A stretch of 64,000 nt of DNA from an uncultured Aquimarina sp. (GTDB lineage: Bacteria; Bacteroidota; Bacteroidia; Flavobacteriales; Flavobacteriaceae): assembly GCA_947489685.1 (NCBI GenBank), contig CANLEM010000003.1, positions 248,001 through 312,000 on the forward strand, given 5' to 3'. This document shows, piece after piece, positions 24,951-34,129 of the stretch. The notes beneath the pieces are model-generated. The model was not told the origin of the DNA and searched no databases. It saw nothing but the letters and a program-made list of their open reading frames with translations. The position numbers and the translations under genes were made by a program. Every line of letters begins with the position of its first letter. The stretch's first letter is position 1.

Positions 24951-27134
24951 ATGAGGATAGCTATGTCCATATTTTTTGTTGTATTCATATACTGTTTTTC
25001 ATACGGGCAACAGGCTAATGGCAAAAAAGTAAATGACACAATAGAGGCCTTAATCGACAAAACAATTGACTTATACTACGACTACAAAATTAAAGAGTCA
25101 TTGGATAATGCGATTAAAATCATTGATTATTCTCATAAATTAAATAATATAAATTATAGATATAGAGCACATTATATCATAGCCAGTAATTATGAAGTTG
25201 CTGAAGATTATAAAAATGCAAAACACCATTATAACAGCGCATTATCGTTAGCAAAAGAAAATAAAGATTCAATTTTTATTATAAGAAGTCTTAATGGATT
25301 AGGCAATATATCTATTGAATTAGATAGTAACATGGAGAATAGTGAGCAATATTATAATGAAGCATTACGATTGTCCAAAATATCCAAGCTAAAGCAGGAA
25401 GAACTGGGGCCTGTATTAAATTTGGCTTGGGCCTATATAGATTATAAAAAATTTAAAAAAGCTTATCCGTATTTAATAGAGGCCAAAGAATTGGCCGATT
25501 ACACTGGTAATCCAATTGCTGTTAATGATGTAAATTGTCTAATGGGACGCTATTATAGTGGGATTAATGATTTTGATAATGCTATGCCGTATTTTAATAA
25601 AGTGATTAAGGTCGGTACAGAAAAACAATTATATTCTTCTTTAATTGATGCATACAAAGCCAAATCTGATTTTTTTGAGAAACATGGAGAATCGGACTCT
25701 GCTCTTTTTAATATTAAACAATATATTTTTTATCGAAATAAATTTTTTGATGAAGAAAAACTGAAACAATTAGAAATAGCAAAAGTTAATTTTAATGTAA
25801 ATGAGTTCCAACGTGAATTGGAAGCGACTAAAAAAGAAAAAGAATACTTATCAAAAATCACGACTAATAATATTGTGATTAGTATTACATCAATTGGCCT
25901 TATCTTATTATTGGGTGCAGCTTTTTTCTTCTATTCTGGATATCGATCAAAGAAAAAACTTAATAGTGTATTACAAGAAAAAAATATAGAATTAATCCAA
26001 GCAAAAACAGAAGCAGAGAACCTTACTAATGTTAAATCTCAATTTATTTCTACGGTGAGTCACGAGCTCAGGACTCCTTTATATGGAGTGGTAGGTATAA
26101 CTACATTATTGTTAGAAGAAAACGATATTGCTACAAAACATAAAAAACTATTAAACTCATTAAAATTTTCTGGGGATTATCTGCTTGATCTAATTAATAA
26201 GGTTTTAAAAATAAGTAAAATAGAATCTGATAAAGAGAAGTTGACCAAAACACCCACTAATCTTTCTCAACTTTCCCAAAACTTGTTGCATTCTTTTGAG
26301 TATCAGTCTAAGAATAAAAACAACGAACTAGTATTAGATATACCAAAAGAGTTACCTAATGTGCTAAGTGTTGATTCGTTAAAACTTTCTGAAGTTCTTA
26401 TCAATTTAATAGGAAATTCTACAAAATTTACGGAGAACGGAAAAATATGGTTACGGATAAAAATCATTTCGATTGATAAAGAAATGGTAAAAATTAGATA
26501 CGAAATCGAAGATAATGGATTAGGAATCCCAGAAGATAAAAAAGAATTTGTATTTGAAAAGTTTTCGCAGTTGGGAAGAGAGTTTAATAAATCAGAAGGA
26601 ACAGGTTTAGGTTTGTCTATTGTTAAAAATTTACTGACAATGATGGATAGTGAAATTCGTCTAGATAGCAAAGAGGGTAGAGGCACAAAATTTCATTTTG
26701 ATCTTGATTTAGAAATCATCGACGAAAAAGAAGATGAAGAATTGCAACCAATCAGTAATGGGATAGCTCAGACATTTAAGAAAATACTAGTTGCAGAAGA
26801 CAATAAAATTAACCAAATAGTGACCAAAAATCTTCTCGATATTATAGGGTATACTTGCACGGTTGTAGAGAATGGATTTAACGCGCTACAGATGGTACAG
26901 AAAGAAGATTTTGATCTAATCTTAATGGACCTTAATATGCCATACCTAAATGGAATTGAAGCTACCAAACGGATTCGAGAATTTGATAAAGACACGCCTA
27001 TTATAGCACTTACTGCTGCAGAACTCAGCGAAGTTAAAGAAGAATGCCTATCTATCGGAATGAACGATATTATTAATAAGCCATTAAACAAAAATGACCT
27101 TAGGAATATTATATTAAAGAATTTGGTGTCATAA
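24951..27134 (+). CDS. Hybrid sensor histidine kinase with TPR sensor and receiver
   Basis: This 727-residue kinase starts with a signal sequence (to about residue 20). A periplasmic TPR region (about 45-270) follows, then a short coiled coil and one membrane helix (about 305-325, NIVISITSIGLILLLGAAFF). The HisKA domain has the phospho-acceptor H371 in STVSHELRTPLYGVVG. The ATPase domain has NSTKFTENG, DNGLGIPEDKK and GTGLGLSIVKNL. A C-terminal receiver domain (about 605-720) has AEDNKINQ and D660 in LMDLNMPYLNG. No separate response regulator or HPt gene is adjacent, so the output is not visible. A palindrome at 24864-24881 lies upstream. Confidence 0.93.
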   Translation: MRIAMSIFFVVFIYCFSYGQQANGKKVNDTIEALIDKTIDLYYDYKIKESLDNAIKIIDYSHKLNNINYRYRAHYIIASNYEVAEDYKNAKHHYNSALSLAKENKDSIFIIRSLNGLGNISIELDSNMENSEQYYNEALRLSKISKLKQEELGPVLNLAWAYIDYKKFKKAYPYLIEAKELADYTGNPIAVNDVNCLMGRYYSGINDFDNAMPYFNKVIKVGTEKQLYSSLIDAYKAKSDFFEKHGESDSALFNIKQYIFYRNKFFDEEKLKQLEIAKVNFNVNEFQRELEATKKEKEYLSKITTNNIVISITSIGLILLLGAAFFFYSGYRSKKKLNSVLQEKNIELIQAKTEAENLTNVKSQFISTVSHELRTPLYGVVGITTLLLEENDIATKHKKLLNSLKFSGDYLLDLINKVLKISKIESDKEKLTKTPTNLSQLSQNLLHSFEYQSKNKNNELVLDIPKELPNVLSVDSLKLSEVLINLIGNSTKFTENGKIWLRIKIISIDKEMVKIRYEIEDNGLGIPEDKKEFVFEKFSQLGREFNKSEGTGLGLSIVKNLLTMMDSEIRLDSKEGRGTKFHFDLDLEIIDEKEDEELQPISNGIAQTFKKILVAEDNKINQIVTKNLLDIIGYTCTVVENGFNALQMVQKEDFDLILMDLNMPYLNGIEATKRIREFDKDTPIIALTAAELSEVKEECLSIGMNDIINKPLNKNDLRNIILKNLVS

Positions 27135-27163
27135 AAAAAGGCTTCCGGAAAGAAGCCTTTTTT
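27134..27163. terminator. Bidirectional terminator between kinase and S9 peptidase genes
   Basis: A 12-bp stem (AAAAAAGGCTTC and its complement) with a CGGAAA loop begins on the last base of the kinase stop and ends 3 bp from the peptidase stop. Runs of A and T on both sides allow use in both directions. Confidence 0.85.
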
Positions 27164-27166
27164 AAA

Positions 27167-29608
27167 TTAATGTGTTCCTGAAGATTCTTTCTTCTTTTTA
27201 TTTTTTACATATTTATCAAGCCATTGATCTTGTTCCCATAATAAATGTAAAATAGATTCTTTAGCACGATATCCATGGCTTTCCTTTGGTAACATAACTA
27301 ACCTTGTAATTGCACCTAATCCTTTTAAAGCATTAAAATACCGTTCACTTTGCAAAGGATATGTACCCGAATTATTATCCGCAGCACCATGAATAAGTAG
27401 TAATGGTGTTTTCATTTTATCGGCATGCATAAAAGGCGACATTGTATAGTATATTTCGGGTGCCTCCCAATAACTTCTTTCTTCACTTTGAAATCCAAAA
27501 GGAGTTAGGGTTCTGTTATACGCACCACTTCTTGCAATTCCTGCTGCAAACAAGTTTGAGTGAGAAAGTAAGTTAGCAGTCATAAAGGCACCATAAGAAT
27601 GGCCGCCAACTGCAACGCGATCTCGATCAATATATCCCATAGCATCAACGGCATCTATCGCCGCCTTACCATTTGCTACTAATTGTTTTCTGAAGGAGTC
27701 ATTTGGTTCCTCATTACCCTCTCCCACAATAGGAAAAGAAGCATCGTCCAGTACAACGTATCCTTTGGTAACCCAATATAACATTGATCCCCAAAATGGA
27801 TAAATAAATTCGTTAGGATTGGATGTTGATTGAGAAGCACTCTTCTTATCTTTAAATTCTACAGGATATGCCCACAAAATCATTGGCATTTTCTCCTTTT
27901 TCTCTTTGTCATAATCAATAGGAAGATATAAGGTTCCAGAAAGCTCTAATCCATCATCTCTTTTGTACTTTATAACCTCTTTGTGCACATTTTGCATACT
28001 GGCAAAAGGGTTTTTGAATGAAGTAATTTCTCTTAAATCATTTTCATTATAAATATTTCTAATGTAGTAATTAGGATATTCGCTAGGAGATTCAATTCGA
28101 ACCAAAAACGTACCCTTTTTTAAATCGATTGCAGTATTGATATTTTCTATTTTGTTGGTATACTTGGATTGGTATACACGAGTCGTTTTTTTTGATTTAA
28201 TGTCAAGTTTGTCTATAAAAGGAAATTGTCCGTCTTTGGTATATCCATCTCCTATTAGGTGCATATTGTTATTCTCGATATCAATAACAGAATACCCATA
28301 TTCATTTTTTACCGTTACAGCATTTCCCGGGTCATTATATCTATCTTGATAACTACGGTCATGAAGTATTGTTGGTTTTTGATCCGGCTTTGAAGGATTA
28401 AAAACATATGTTTTGGTATTGCGCGTATTCCACCAATAGTCATATGCAATTGCATAATCACTATTCGTCCATTCTATTTGCCAATATCTACCTATGGTTT
28501 TTAGAATGGATGATGGATTATCGGTAAAAGGCGCTTTTAATTGAAAGACTTCATCCCTGTAGGCGACTTCTACTTTTGGATCACCTTTATCCAATGCTTC
28601 TGCCCAAACCAGTGTAGCAGGTTGATCAGATCTCCATGTCATTGATCTTTTCCCTGTCCTAGTAGACATAAATCCTTTTGGTAATACTTCAGTAAGAGGT
28701 ACTTTGTTTATTGATCTGATAATTTCACCTGAGCTTTTATGCAATTTTGTCTCCTGAGGGAATCGTCTGTATGGTACTATATATGAAAAGGGTTTCTGGA
28801 TTTGAGTTGTAATTGCATATTTTCCATCGGGCGAAAAAGCAATATTGCTATACATTGCCGTCGAAGCCCAATTTTTGGAACTACCATCCAAATTCACTTT
28901 TTTGATTTCTGAAAGTGCTAATTGTTCAAAGTTATATTCGTCATTTGTGTTTTTTAACAAATCTTGATATGTTCTATTCTGTGCTTTTGTACCTTCACTA
29001 ACAGTAATCGTTGGGCCTTTGGGTATAGCTTTCGAAGCATTAATTAATGATTTCCTGGTAGTGGGAATAAATTTAACCAATAGCCCAGAATTATCTCTAA
29101 ACCAAATAAAAGGACTACCTAAATTAGCATTAACTTTTGTCTCTGTAATTTTATTTGCTGATTTCTTTGTAATATCAAGAACCCATAGTTCTACCCCTGC
29201 AGAAGTAGTATTTGTAAAGGCGAGCATGCTCTGATTTGGAGACCATTTTAAATTGGTTATTCGCATGTTTTTTGCCAAACCATTTACCTGAAAGGCCTCT
29301 TTGTCCTTAGGTTTTTTTACTTGGATATTGTTAAAATAATTAGCTCGACTAGATATATTAGTTAAAGGATTAATTCGTAACCCAGCAAGACGCATTTCTT
29401 CTTCGGACAATTCAGAAATAGTTTTAAAACTTTCTCGATAAAGAAAAACAAGGTTTTCGCCATTGGCATCAACACTTACTGAAGGGGCTAAAGAAACATC
29501 TACTAAGTCAAGTATTTCTTTTGAAGGTTTTTGATATTCTAGATTTTCCTGAGCGCTACATATTGTAATGGATACAAATAGAAGAAAGTATGATTTGATG
29601 AATTTCAT
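27167..29608 (-). CDS. Secreted S9 family peptidase (prolyl oligopeptidase fold)
   Basis: The 813-residue protein has a signal peptide (MKFIKSYFLLFVSITICSAQ) and a long N-terminal beta-propeller region (about 50-540). An alpha/beta-hydrolase domain follows, with the nucleophile S671 in GGHSYGAFMTANLLSH, the acid in LIHGAADNNSG and the His in PKESHGYRAKES. S9 enzymes cleave peptides after proline, alanine or acidic residues; specificity here is unknown. The EAPEIYYTMSPFMHADKM region is typical of the glutamyl-peptidase-like S9 group, so that is my best guess. It is probably periplasmic. It ends in a shared terminator with the hybrid kinase. Confidence 0.9.
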   Translation of the reverse strand: MKFIKSYFLLFVSITICSAQENLEYQKPSKEILDLVDVSLAPSVSVDANGENLVFLYRESFKTISELSEEEMRLAGLRINPLTNISSRANYFNNIQVKKPKDKEAFQVNGLAKNMRITNLKWSPNQSMLAFTNTTSAGVELWVLDITKKSANKITETKVNANLGSPFIWFRDNSGLLVKFIPTTRKSLINASKAIPKGPTITVSEGTKAQNRTYQDLLKNTNDEYNFEQLALSEIKKVNLDGSSKNWASTAMYSNIAFSPDGKYAITTQIQKPFSYIVPYRRFPQETKLHKSSGEIIRSINKVPLTEVLPKGFMSTRTGKRSMTWRSDQPATLVWAEALDKGDPKVEVAYRDEVFQLKAPFTDNPSSILKTIGRYWQIEWTNSDYAIAYDYWWNTRNTKTYVFNPSKPDQKPTILHDRSYQDRYNDPGNAVTVKNEYGYSVIDIENNNMHLIGDGYTKDGQFPFIDKLDIKSKKTTRVYQSKYTNKIENINTAIDLKKGTFLVRIESPSEYPNYYIRNIYNENDLREITSFKNPFASMQNVHKEVIKYKRDDGLELSGTLYLPIDYDKEKKEKMPMILWAYPVEFKDKKSASQSTSNPNEFIYPFWGSMLYWVTKGYVVLDDASFPIVGEGNEEPNDSFRKQLVANGKAAIDAVDAMGYIDRDRVAVGGHSYGAFMTANLLSHSNLFAAGIARSGAYNRTLTPFGFQSEERSYWEAPEIYYTMSPFMHADKMKTPLLLIHGAADNNSGTYPLQSERYFNALKGLGAITRLVMLPKESHGYRAKESILHLLWEQDQWLDKYVKNKKKKESSGTH

Positions 29609-29721
29609 GATGTAAGAATTTTAGAATTTTATCAAGATGATTTTATATATCGTAAATAATACTTTTACAAGGTTTTAAATAAATAGATGAGGAAGGTGGT
29701 ATTTATTATTTTTTTAACATT

Positions 29722-30489
29722 TTACACAAGATCATTGATAAATTGAGTCACATTGGTTATAACAACTTCTACATTTTCCTTGTGAGGCGTGTGACCAATA
29801 TTTGGTATAATTAAAGCTTGAGATGCCCCTGTGGTTTTATTAACTATTGAATGAACTTGTTTCAGGGTACCGTATTCATCATTCTCACCTTGGATAATTA
29901 AAGAAGGACATTGTACATTACTTAGATATTTTTCTATGTTCCATGATTGGTACTCTTCAGAAAGCCATGTCTCTGTCCACATTCTAAAAACTTCATCTGT
30001 CTTATCACCATGATATTTGGATAACTTTTCTTTTAAATTAGTTTCTTTATAGGTTTTAACTGCTTCTTTAATCCCCGATAGAGTTTCTTTCTCTACAAAT
30101 ACATGTGCTCCTTCGGTAATCACACCAAGTATATTGTCGGGAAATAAAGCTGCGGTCAATAATGCGATACTACCACCATCGCTATGCCCAAATAAAATTA
30201 CTTGTTGTAATGCCAATGTATCAATGATACGACCTAATGCCTTTGCTTCATCTTTGAGATAATTATGATCTCTTTTTTGATTACTAAATCTAGTAGATTT
30301 TCCATATCCCTGACGGTCATACGAAATAACATTACACCCGGTTACAATGCCAATTTTTTCGGGAAAATCCCTCCATAATTTAATACAGCCCAAAGAGTCA
30401 TGTAAAAAAATAATAGTTGGCTTGTTAAAAGATAGTTTTTTTGGGTCGGTAGAAAATCGTAATCTATGGTTATCAATAATTAAATCCAA
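29722..30489 (-). CDS. Alpha/beta hydrolase
   Basis: The 255-residue protein has an alpha/beta-hydrolase fold. The oxyanion motif is IIFLHDSLGCIKLWRDFP (about 26-43), the nucleophile serine is in ILFGHSDGGSIALL (about residue 103), the acid is in LIIQGENDEYG and the His is in IIPNIGHTPHKENVE. The helical cap region is about 130-185. There is no signal peptide. The pattern resembles MhpC-like C-C bond hydrolases and esterases; the substrate is not predictable. It is divergent from the M61 peptidase gene and on the same strand as the S9 gene, 113 bp away. Confidence 0.88.
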   Translation of the reverse strand: MDLIIDNHRLRFSTDPKKLSFNKPTIIFLHDSLGCIKLWRDFPEKIGIVTGCNVISYDRQGYGKSTRFSNQKRDHNYLKDEAKALGRIIDTLALQQVILFGHSDGGSIALLTAALFPDNILGVITEGAHVFVEKETLSGIKEAVKTYKETNLKEKLSKYHGDKTDEVFRMWTETWLSEEYQSWNIEKYLSNVQCPSLIIQGENDEYGTLKQVHSIVNKTTGASQALIIPNIGHTPHKENVEVVITNVTQFINDLV

Positions 30490-30621
30490 AGTGCGGTATT
30501 TGTTATAAAAAGTGCTAAAAATAAGCTAAAGTCTATACAAATTGTATATTTTGCGATAGTAAAACTGTAACGCGCTATAGTTTTTATCGTCTAGCTATAG
30601 TAAATATATTAAATTGTTCAA

Positions 30622-32502
30622 ATGAAAAATGTTTTTGCCAAAATCTTTATTGGTTCTATTGTTGTTGTAGGATGCGGAACACAAAATCCCGCTAATGATG
30701 TTGCAACCAGTCAACCTATTGTTACGGCTATAGATCTTACTCAAACAAAAGATGACAAAGTTCCGGTTGTAATCAATCCCGGTCGTTTTACTCAAGATTC
30801 TGTTAAGTATTACTTGCCCAAGGTAGTTCAAGGTACATATGCGGTTAGTGATTTTGGAAAATTTGTGGATGATTTTAAGGTGCTTGATTATGAAGGAAAT
30901 GAAATTAAATCCGAAAAACTAGACACTAATACTTGGTTGATTCCTAATGCAAAACAGCTGGATAAAATCACTTATCTAGTTAATGATACATATGATATTG
31001 AAAATGGAGGAGAGGGGACCCCTTTTTCTCCTTCTGGAACGAATATTGAAACCGAAAATTATGTATTGAATCTACATGGTTTTATTGGGTATTTTGATAT
31101 TTTAAAGAACAATCAATATGCATTGGATGTGAAAGCACCAAAGGATATGAAAAGAACTTCTGCTTTACAAAAGGTTGGAACGGAAGAAAGTAAAGATGGA
31201 TCAATAGTAACGGATAAATATTTTGCATCTAGATATTTTGAAATAACTGATAACCCGATGATGTATGGAAAACTAGATGTAGAGGAGTTTTTGGTAGGTA
31301 ACATAAAAATAGTATTAAGTGTATACTCTCCTAATAATGTACATACAGCTGCAACTATTAAAGAGACAGTATATAAAATGATGAAGGGGCAAAAGACTTA
31401 TTTAGGAGATATTGATAGTACTCCTAGATATGATATATACCTCTACTTATCAAAAGGAACAGAAGACTCTCCTACAGGATTTGGAGCTTTAGAACATCAC
31501 ACTTCTACAGTTGTTGTTTTACCAGAGCAAATGGCAGATGAGGCTTTGGCCTCGGCAATGATAGATGTAGTGTCTCATGAGTTTTTTCATATCGTAACAC
31601 CGCTTAGCGTACATTCTGAAGATGTGCATTACTTTGATTATAACGATCCTACTTTTTCTAAGCATCTATGGATGTATGAGGGAGTAACAGAATATTTTGC
31701 AACCCTGTTTCAGGTCAATCAAGATATCGTAAAAGAAGAAGAGTTTTATGATAAAGTAATGGGTAAAATCCAAAGTGCAAAAGGATTTGATGATACTATG
31801 AGTTTTACCAAAATGAGTGAGAATATTTTGGAGCAGCCCTATGCATCAAATTATGTAAACGTATATGAAAAAGGAGCTTTGATAGGCATGTGTATTGATA
31901 TTCTTATGCGAGAGGAAAGTGACGGAAATAGAGGTATTTTATCGCTAATGAAAGAATTATCTCTCAAATACGGTAAAAACAAACCTTTTGAAGATGATAA
32001 GATAATAGAAGAGATTACAAATATGACGTACCCGGCGGTAGGAGAATTTTTAAAAACACATGTCGAAGGAAATACACCTATTGATTACGGTAAATTCTTT
32101 GAAAAAGTAGGACTTACTGTAAAGCGAGAGAAAGTAGTTACAAATTATATTCAAAACTCTGGAGCTCTAATTGTTGCTGGTAATCAGGAAAAAGGAACTA
32201 TATTCTTTACAGATTTGGTATCAGATAATAGTTTTTGGGCAGAAAACGGAGTTCAGCCAAATGATGATATCGTTGAGGTGAATGGAACGAAATTGACCAT
32301 ACAAAATGCGAATAATGTACTTGGCGCAACTTTTCAATGGCAAGAAGGTGATGATCTAGAGGTGAAACTTGATAGAGCAGGAGAAGAGGTTGTAATAAAA
32401 ACTAAAGTAGCAAAATCATATACACAAGGCGAAAGACTAGGTTTGTCTGAAAACCCTACAAAAGCACAGTTAGCGTTACGCGAAGCTTGGTTAAAAGGTT
32501 AA
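30622..32502 (+). CDS. M61 family glycyl aminopeptidase with PDZ domain, lipoprotein
   Basis: The 626-residue protein has a lipoprotein signal ending VVVGC, with the lipid cysteine at about residue 18, so it is membrane-anchored. The zinc peptidase motif is HEFFH (H319, E320, H323) in DVVSHEFFHIVTPL, followed by the family motif WMYEGVTEYFATL with the third zinc ligand. A PDZ-like domain at about 500-595 includes GVQPNDDIVEVNGTKL. M61 peptidases cut N-terminal glycine or alanine from peptides. It is divergent from the alpha/beta hydrolase gene and ends in a 48-bp perfect palindrome (32518-32565). Confidence 0.9.
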   Translation: MKNVFAKIFIGSIVVVGCGTQNPANDVATSQPIVTAIDLTQTKDDKVPVVINPGRFTQDSVKYYLPKVVQGTYAVSDFGKFVDDFKVLDYEGNEIKSEKLDTNTWLIPNAKQLDKITYLVNDTYDIENGGEGTPFSPSGTNIETENYVLNLHGFIGYFDILKNNQYALDVKAPKDMKRTSALQKVGTEESKDGSIVTDKYFASRYFEITDNPMMYGKLDVEEFLVGNIKIVLSVYSPNNVHTAATIKETVYKMMKGQKTYLGDIDSTPRYDIYLYLSKGTEDSPTGFGALEHHTSTVVVLPEQMADEALASAMIDVVSHEFFHIVTPLSVHSEDVHYFDYNDPTFSKHLWMYEGVTEYFATLFQVNQDIVKEEEFYDKVMGKIQSAKGFDDTMSFTKMSENILEQPYASNYVNVYEKGALIGMCIDILMREESDGNRGILSLMKELSLKYGKNKPFEDDKIIEEITNMTYPAVGEFLKTHVEGNTPIDYGKFFEKVGLTVKREKVVTNYIQNSGALIVAGNQEKGTIFFTDLVSDNSFWAENGVQPNDDIVEVNGTKLTIQNANNVLGATFQWQEGDDLEVKLDRAGEEVVIKTKVAKSYTQGERLGLSENPTKAQLALREAWLKG

Positions 32503-32517
32503 ATTTATTTTTTATCC

Positions 32518-32565
32518 ATATAAAACTACAACAGCTGCCAATTGGCAGCTGTTGTAGTTTTATAT
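32518..32565. terminator. Perfect 48-bp palindrome, bidirectional terminator
   Basis: Every base of the 24-bp arms pairs around the centre between 32541 and 32542; the inner bases are CAGCTGCCAATTGGCAGCTG. It lies between the convergent M61 and Dabb genes. The arms end in a run of A/T, so it can terminate both. It is unusually long and has no loop. Confidence 0.8.
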
Positions 32566-32579
32566 ATTGGATATATGAT

Positions 32580-32987
32580 TTATAACTGAGAAGAGTCATA
32601 TATCAATACTTTGCTCCACAGATCCTTATTTTCGGCAATAAATTTTTTATGAATTGGATCTACCTGATACTTATCATGAGCTTCTATAGACTCAAAAGTA
32701 ACGACAATGCAGTATGTATATGAAGTATCTATTACAGACCTCTTTTCGGTTTTGGCAGGAACACCAAAATGACTTGAGGTTATAGATTTACAATTGTTCA
32801 GTAAATTATTCACCCCATTTTCAAAAGTCTTTCTTTCTTTTTCGTTGTCTGGGTTGTGTAACCAAAAGAGTACGGTATGTACTAAAGGCCCTTCTATTTT
32901 TTTAGAAATATGATCATCTTTTGATGACGTTTGCGCTATCGATGAAAAGGTAATCAAGAATAGCAATGTAAATATTGAAACTTTCAT
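32580..32987 (-). CDS. Dabb (stress-responsive alpha/beta barrel) domain protein, secreted
   Basis: The 135-residue protein has a signal peptide (MKVSIFTLLFLITFSSIAQTS) followed by a Dabb domain. VHTVLFWLHNPDNEKERKTF, then HFGVPAKTEKRSVIDTSYTY, then VVTFESIEAHDKYQVDPIHK form the ferredoxin-like pattern, with the HxxF-type helix region. Dabb proteins are usually small dimers of unclear role. The export signal is unusual for the family in general but common in Bacteroidota. It is convergent with the M61 gene and 62 bp downstream of the alcohol dehydrogenase gene on the same strand. Confidence 0.85.
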   Translation of the reverse strand: MKVSIFTLLFLITFSSIAQTSSKDDHISKKIEGPLVHTVLFWLHNPDNEKERKTFENGVNNLLNNCKSITSSHFGVPAKTEKRSVIDTSYTYCIVVTFESIEAHDKYQVDPIHKKFIAENKDLWSKVLIYDSSQL

Positions 32988-33048
32988 TTGCTTTTGTTTT
33001 TAGGTTTTAAGTTTTGTACAAGTTTATGATAAATATGGTAAATCGTTT

Positions 33049-34059
33049 TTAAATAACTTTTAGAACAACTCGATATCTTGCTTTTCCTTCTTTTAGGTGA
33101 TTAAATGCTTCATTTACTTTTGCTAATGGGAATTCTTCTGTTATAGGGTATATATGATGTCGCACACAAAACTCAAGCATTTTACGAGTTAGAGCGGGAC
33201 TACCCAATGGACTGCCCGAAACAGATTTATCGCCCCCAATTAAACTAAAAGCCGGAATACCCATAGGTTCTAAAACGGCACCAACATTATGCAACTTTCC
33301 TTTTGGAGCCAGTACTTTCAAATATCCTGGCCAATCTAGAGTAACATTAGTGGTATTTAGGATAAAATCCAAAGTACCGTTAATTTTTTCCATCTCTGAG
33401 CTGTCTCTTGAATTGATTACGCTGTGGGCACCCATTTTTAAGATTTCTTCTTTCTTATTGGGATTAGAACTAAAGGCGATTACTTCGCAACCCCATTTAT
33501 TTAAGAACTGAACCGCCATATGCCCTAGGCCACCAATACCTATTACGCCTACTTTATGAGTTGGTTTAACATTAGCAGTCATAATAGGATTAAAAACAGT
33601 AATTCCCCCACAAAATAAGGGTCCTGCTTTGCTCATATCTATTTTCTTTGGTAGTGGAATTGCCCATGACCAATGACAACGAACATGATCGGCAAATCCA
33701 CCATGACGCCCCACAATAACTTCTTCTTTTGTCGGGCAAAGGTTATGACTACCATTCATACATTGATCACAGTGCATGCAAGATTCTGAAAACCAACCTA
33801 ACCCTACAAAGTCTCCTTTTTTAACGTTTTTTACATTAGGGCCGACAGCAATGATTTCTCCAACAATTTCATGGCCAGGAACCAAAGGAAATTGTGCATT
33901 ACCCCATTCATTATTCACCATACTTAGATCCGAATGACAGATTCCGCAATAATGAACCTTTATATCCACCTGTTCGGTATCAATTTCTGGTAATTCGTAT
34001 TGAAATGGTTCTAAATTGGCGCCAGCTTCTTTGGCGGCATAGGCATGTATAGTTTTCAT
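33049..34059 (-). CDS. Zinc-dependent NAD(P) alcohol dehydrogenase (CAD/YahK-like)
   Basis: The 336-residue MDR enzyme has the catalytic-zinc residues C39-like in VHYCGICHSDLSMV, and HEIVGE. The structural-zinc cluster is CMHCDQCMNGSHNLC, and the cofactor motif is GVIGIGGLGHMAVQFL. SSNPNKKEEI after the second beta strand suggests NADP(H). The family (cinnamyl alcohol dehydrogenase / YahK) reduces broad aldehydes. It is followed by a Dabb gene and preceded by a second MDR gene on the same strand, 70 bp away. The physiological substrate is unknown. Confidence 0.92.
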   Translation of the reverse strand: MKTIHAYAAKEAGANLEPFQYELPEIDTEQVDIKVHYCGICHSDLSMVNNEWGNAQFPLVPGHEIVGEIIAVGPNVKNVKKGDFVGLGWFSESCMHCDQCMNGSHNLCPTKEEVIVGRHGGFADHVRCHWSWAIPLPKKIDMSKAGPLFCGGITVFNPIMTANVKPTHKVGVIGIGGLGHMAVQFLNKWGCEVIAFSSNPNKKEEILKMGAHSVINSRDSSEMEKINGTLDFILNTTNVTLDWPGYLKVLAPKGKLHNVGAVLEPMGIPAFSLIGGDKSVSGSPLGSPALTRKMLEFCVRHHIYPITEEFPLAKVNEAFNHLKEGKARYRVVLKVI

Positions 34060-34129
34060 GAGTATGATCCTTTTTTTTAAGTCAAAAAAATTGAATCATG
34101 AAATTACAAAAAATGTACACGTAAATACT

